Of a stretch of 64,000 nt of DNA, positions 62,638 through 64,000 are shown one piece after another. Origin of the DNA: Streptomyces roseolus. GTDB taxonomy: Bacteria; Actinomycetota; Actinomycetes; Streptomycetales; Streptomycetaceae. The stretch spans positions 124,001 through 188,000 of the forward strand of contig NZ_BMTV01000007.1 in the NCBI RefSeq assembly GCF_014649855.1. Direction: 5' to 3'. The notes under the pieces are model-generated. The model saw only the letters and a list, made by a program, of their open reading frames with translations, made no database searches and was not told the DNA's origin. Position numbers and translations under genes: made by a program. Numbering within the stretch: the first letter of the stretch is position 1; every line of letters starts with the position of its first letter.

Positions 62638-62713
62638 CCTCCGACCTGGTTGAATCCTGGGTCAGGGCGTCCGAACCACCGGGCGCCCACGGGTCAGCGG
62701 TTGCGGGGAGAGC

Positions 62714-64000
62714 ATGAACGACGGGAAGCCGAACTGGTGGAGCCGGCCCTCGACGCCCCCGGAGGCGGCGCGGATACCCACGCCGCCCCCGGCGGAGGCG
62801 GACGACTTCCCGCTCCAGGCCCCGGATCCGGCCGAGCCCGCCCCGCCCGGGCAGGCGGCGGAGCCGGCCGCGGAGACGCCCGCCGCTCCCGGGGCCGACA
62901 CGACGAAGGAGCCGGCGGCCGCCGTGCCCGCCGCCGCCCCCACGGCCCCTGGAGCGGCGCCCGCCGAGGTCCCCGAGGCCCCCGCGGCCCCCGAAGCGGC
63001 GCCCGCCCCGGCGGAGCCCGTACGCGACGGGGCCCCCGCCGCGCGGCCCCTGCACGAGCCCGACGAGTACCGGACGCCGCCCTACGGCGAGCCCGGGCCC
63101 TGGGCGCCCGCGCCGCCGGTGCAGCGGCCCGCCGCGCCCCTGCCCGCCCCGCAGGCCGCCGTCCCGCCGCCGCAGGCGCCGGTGCCGCCGCAGGCCTGGG
63201 GCCAGTACGACCCCTGGGGCGCCGGCCACGCGCCCGTGGCCCCGCCCGCGCGGAAGAAGTCCCGGCGCGGCCTCGCCCTCGCCGGAGCCCTCCTCTTCGC
63301 CCTCGTCACCGGCGTCATCGGCGGCGGCGTCGGCGCCTACATCGAGCGCAACGGCAGCATCGACCTCGGCACCGTCGAACTGCCGCAGTCCGGGGCCGGG
63401 ACCACCGACCGCGCGCCCGACAGCGTCGCCGGCATCGCCGCCGCCGCCCTGCCCGGCGTCGTCACCCTGCACGTCAGCGGCGGCGGCTCGGCCGGCACCG
63501 GCACCGGCTTCGTCCTCGACAACCGCGGCCACATCCTCACCAACAACCACGTCGTCGACGCCGCCGCCACCTCCGGCGACATCACCGTCACCTTCTCCAG
63601 CGGCGAGACCGCCTCCGCCAAGCTCATCGGCAAGGACACCGGCTACGACCTCGCCGTCGTCCGGGTCACCGGAGTCACCGGCCTCAAGCCGCTCCCGCTC
63701 GGCAACTCCGACGACGTCCGCGTCGGCGACCCCGTCGTCGCCATCGGCGCCCCCTTCGACCTCTCCAACACGGTCACCTCCGGCATCATCAGCGCCAAGG
63801 AGCGCCCCATCACCGCCGGCGGCGAGAAGGGCGACGGCAGCGACATCTCCTACGTCGACGCCCTCCAGACCGACGCGCCCATCAACCCCGGCAACTCCGG
63901 CGGCCCCCTCCTCGACGGCAAGGGCCGCGTCATCGGCATCAACAGCGCCATCCGCGCGGCGGGCGGCGGCTCCGGCGACGGGGACGGCGGCAGCGGCGGC
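62714..64000 (+). CDS. HtrA/DegP-type trypsin-like serine protease, N-terminal part
   Basis: At least 429 residues, open at the window end. The first ~180 residues are cytoplasmic and Pro/Ala-rich; a transmembrane helix at ~185-208 (GLALAGALLFALVTGVIGGG); then a chymotrypsin-fold domain with His279 (TNNHVVDA), Asp312 (YDLAVV) and Ser395 (NPGNSGGPLLDG), a complete triad. A PDZ domain is expected beyond the window. ATG 62714 with GGGGAGAG upstream. Position after sigE and the anti-sigma gene copies M. tuberculosis sigE-rseA-htrA; probably a SigE-linked envelope protease. Confidence 0.94.
   Translation, partial: MNDGKPNWWSRPSTPPEAARIPTPPPAEADDFPLQAPDPAEPAPPGQAAEPAAETPAAPGADTTKEPAAAVPAAAPTAPGAAPAEVPEAPAAPEAAPAPAEPVRDGAPAARPLHEPDEYRTPPYGEPGPWAPAPPVQRPAAPLPAPQAAVPPPQAPVPPQAWGQYDPWGAGHAPVAPPARKKSRRGLALAGALLFALVTGVIGGGVGAYIERNGSIDLGTVELPQSGAGTTDRAPDSVAGIAAAALPGVVTLHVSGGGSAGTGTGFVLDNRGHILTNNHVVDAAATSGDITVTFSSGETASAKLIGKDTGYDLAVVRVTGVTGLKPLPLGNSDDVRVGDPVVAIGAPFDLSNTVTSGIISAKERPITAGGEKGDGSDISYVDALQTDAPINPGNSGGPLLDGKGRVIGINSAIRAAGGGSGDGDGGSGG

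Overview
The window is a piece of a Streptomyces chromosome, or that of a very close actinomycete. It has very high G+C, strong third-position G/C bias, many GTG starts, and family members typical of Streptomyces: AfsR/SARP regulator, PAS-GAF-SpoIIE phosphatase, DasR-type chitinase operator, mycothiol deacetylase MshB and tandem oligopeptide ABC operons. It reads as core chromosome. I see no insertion sequence, integrase, prophage, CRISPR array or rRNA.

Layout. 1-3.5 kb: end of ispH, polyphosphate glucokinase, a DUF6542 membrane protein and the GTPase YchF. 3.6-16 kb, a more accessory stretch: an orphan Imm7-type immunity protein, a SARP/NB-ARC/TPR regulator, a DUF4232 lipoprotein, a secreted subtilisin with P-domain facing a serpin-like gene, a septum-formation-type membrane protein, a GH18 chitinase with a DasR-like operator, a GntR regulator, a SPOR mini-protein and a Nudix hydrolase. 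16-26 kb: anti-sigma-type ATPase and SpoIIE phosphatase, a TPM-PspA membrane-stress pair, a membrane-anchored GH18-like protein and an LpqW-like lipoprotein next to typA. 28.6-40.4 kb: two complete, tandem, paralogous oligopeptide ABC operons (SBP, two permeases, two ATPases each; BldK-type candidates). 40.5-48.2 kb: membrane protein, S9 peptidase, MshB with a DUF6113 partner, a peptidoglycan-binding-type membrane protein and a DUF1304 protein. 48.3-54.8 kb: a tRNA-like element, a divergent IMPase homologue, SirB1-like and GNAT genes, 7Fe ferredoxin, DapC, and two secreted or anchored proteins. 54.8-64 kb: DapE, LOG protein, FolP2-type protein, DivIVA-like protein, Tag glycosylase, enoyl-CoA hydratase, DUF3117, O-methyltransferase, and a SigE / zinc anti-sigma / HtrA-like stress module cut by the window end.

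Recurring themes are cell-envelope sensing and remodelling (PspA-TPM, SigE-anti-sigma-HtrA, chitinase, peptide uptake), lysine/DAP biosynthesis (DapC, DapE) and thiol metabolism (MshB). From memory, gene content and order follow Mycobacterium tuberculosis Rv1110-Rv1223 (ispH-DUF6542-ychF ... typA-lpqW ... mshB ... fdx-dapC ... dapE-LOG-folP2-DivIVA-tag-DUF3117-O-MTase-sigE-rseA-htrA), interrupted by Streptomyces-specific insertions.

Regulatory structure visible by eye: several leaderless genes with a TAnnnT hexamer 6-7 nt before the start codon, a SigE-type ECF promoter before sigE itself, a DasR-like 16-mer before the chitinase, different inverted repeats before each Opp operon, a matching hairpin between SBP and first permease in both Opp operons, and many strong hairpin terminators. 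I did not find a clearly new multi-gene system. The most promising leads are the tRNA-like element, the duplicated Opp operons with conserved internal hairpins, and several enzymes lacking family-defining motifs.
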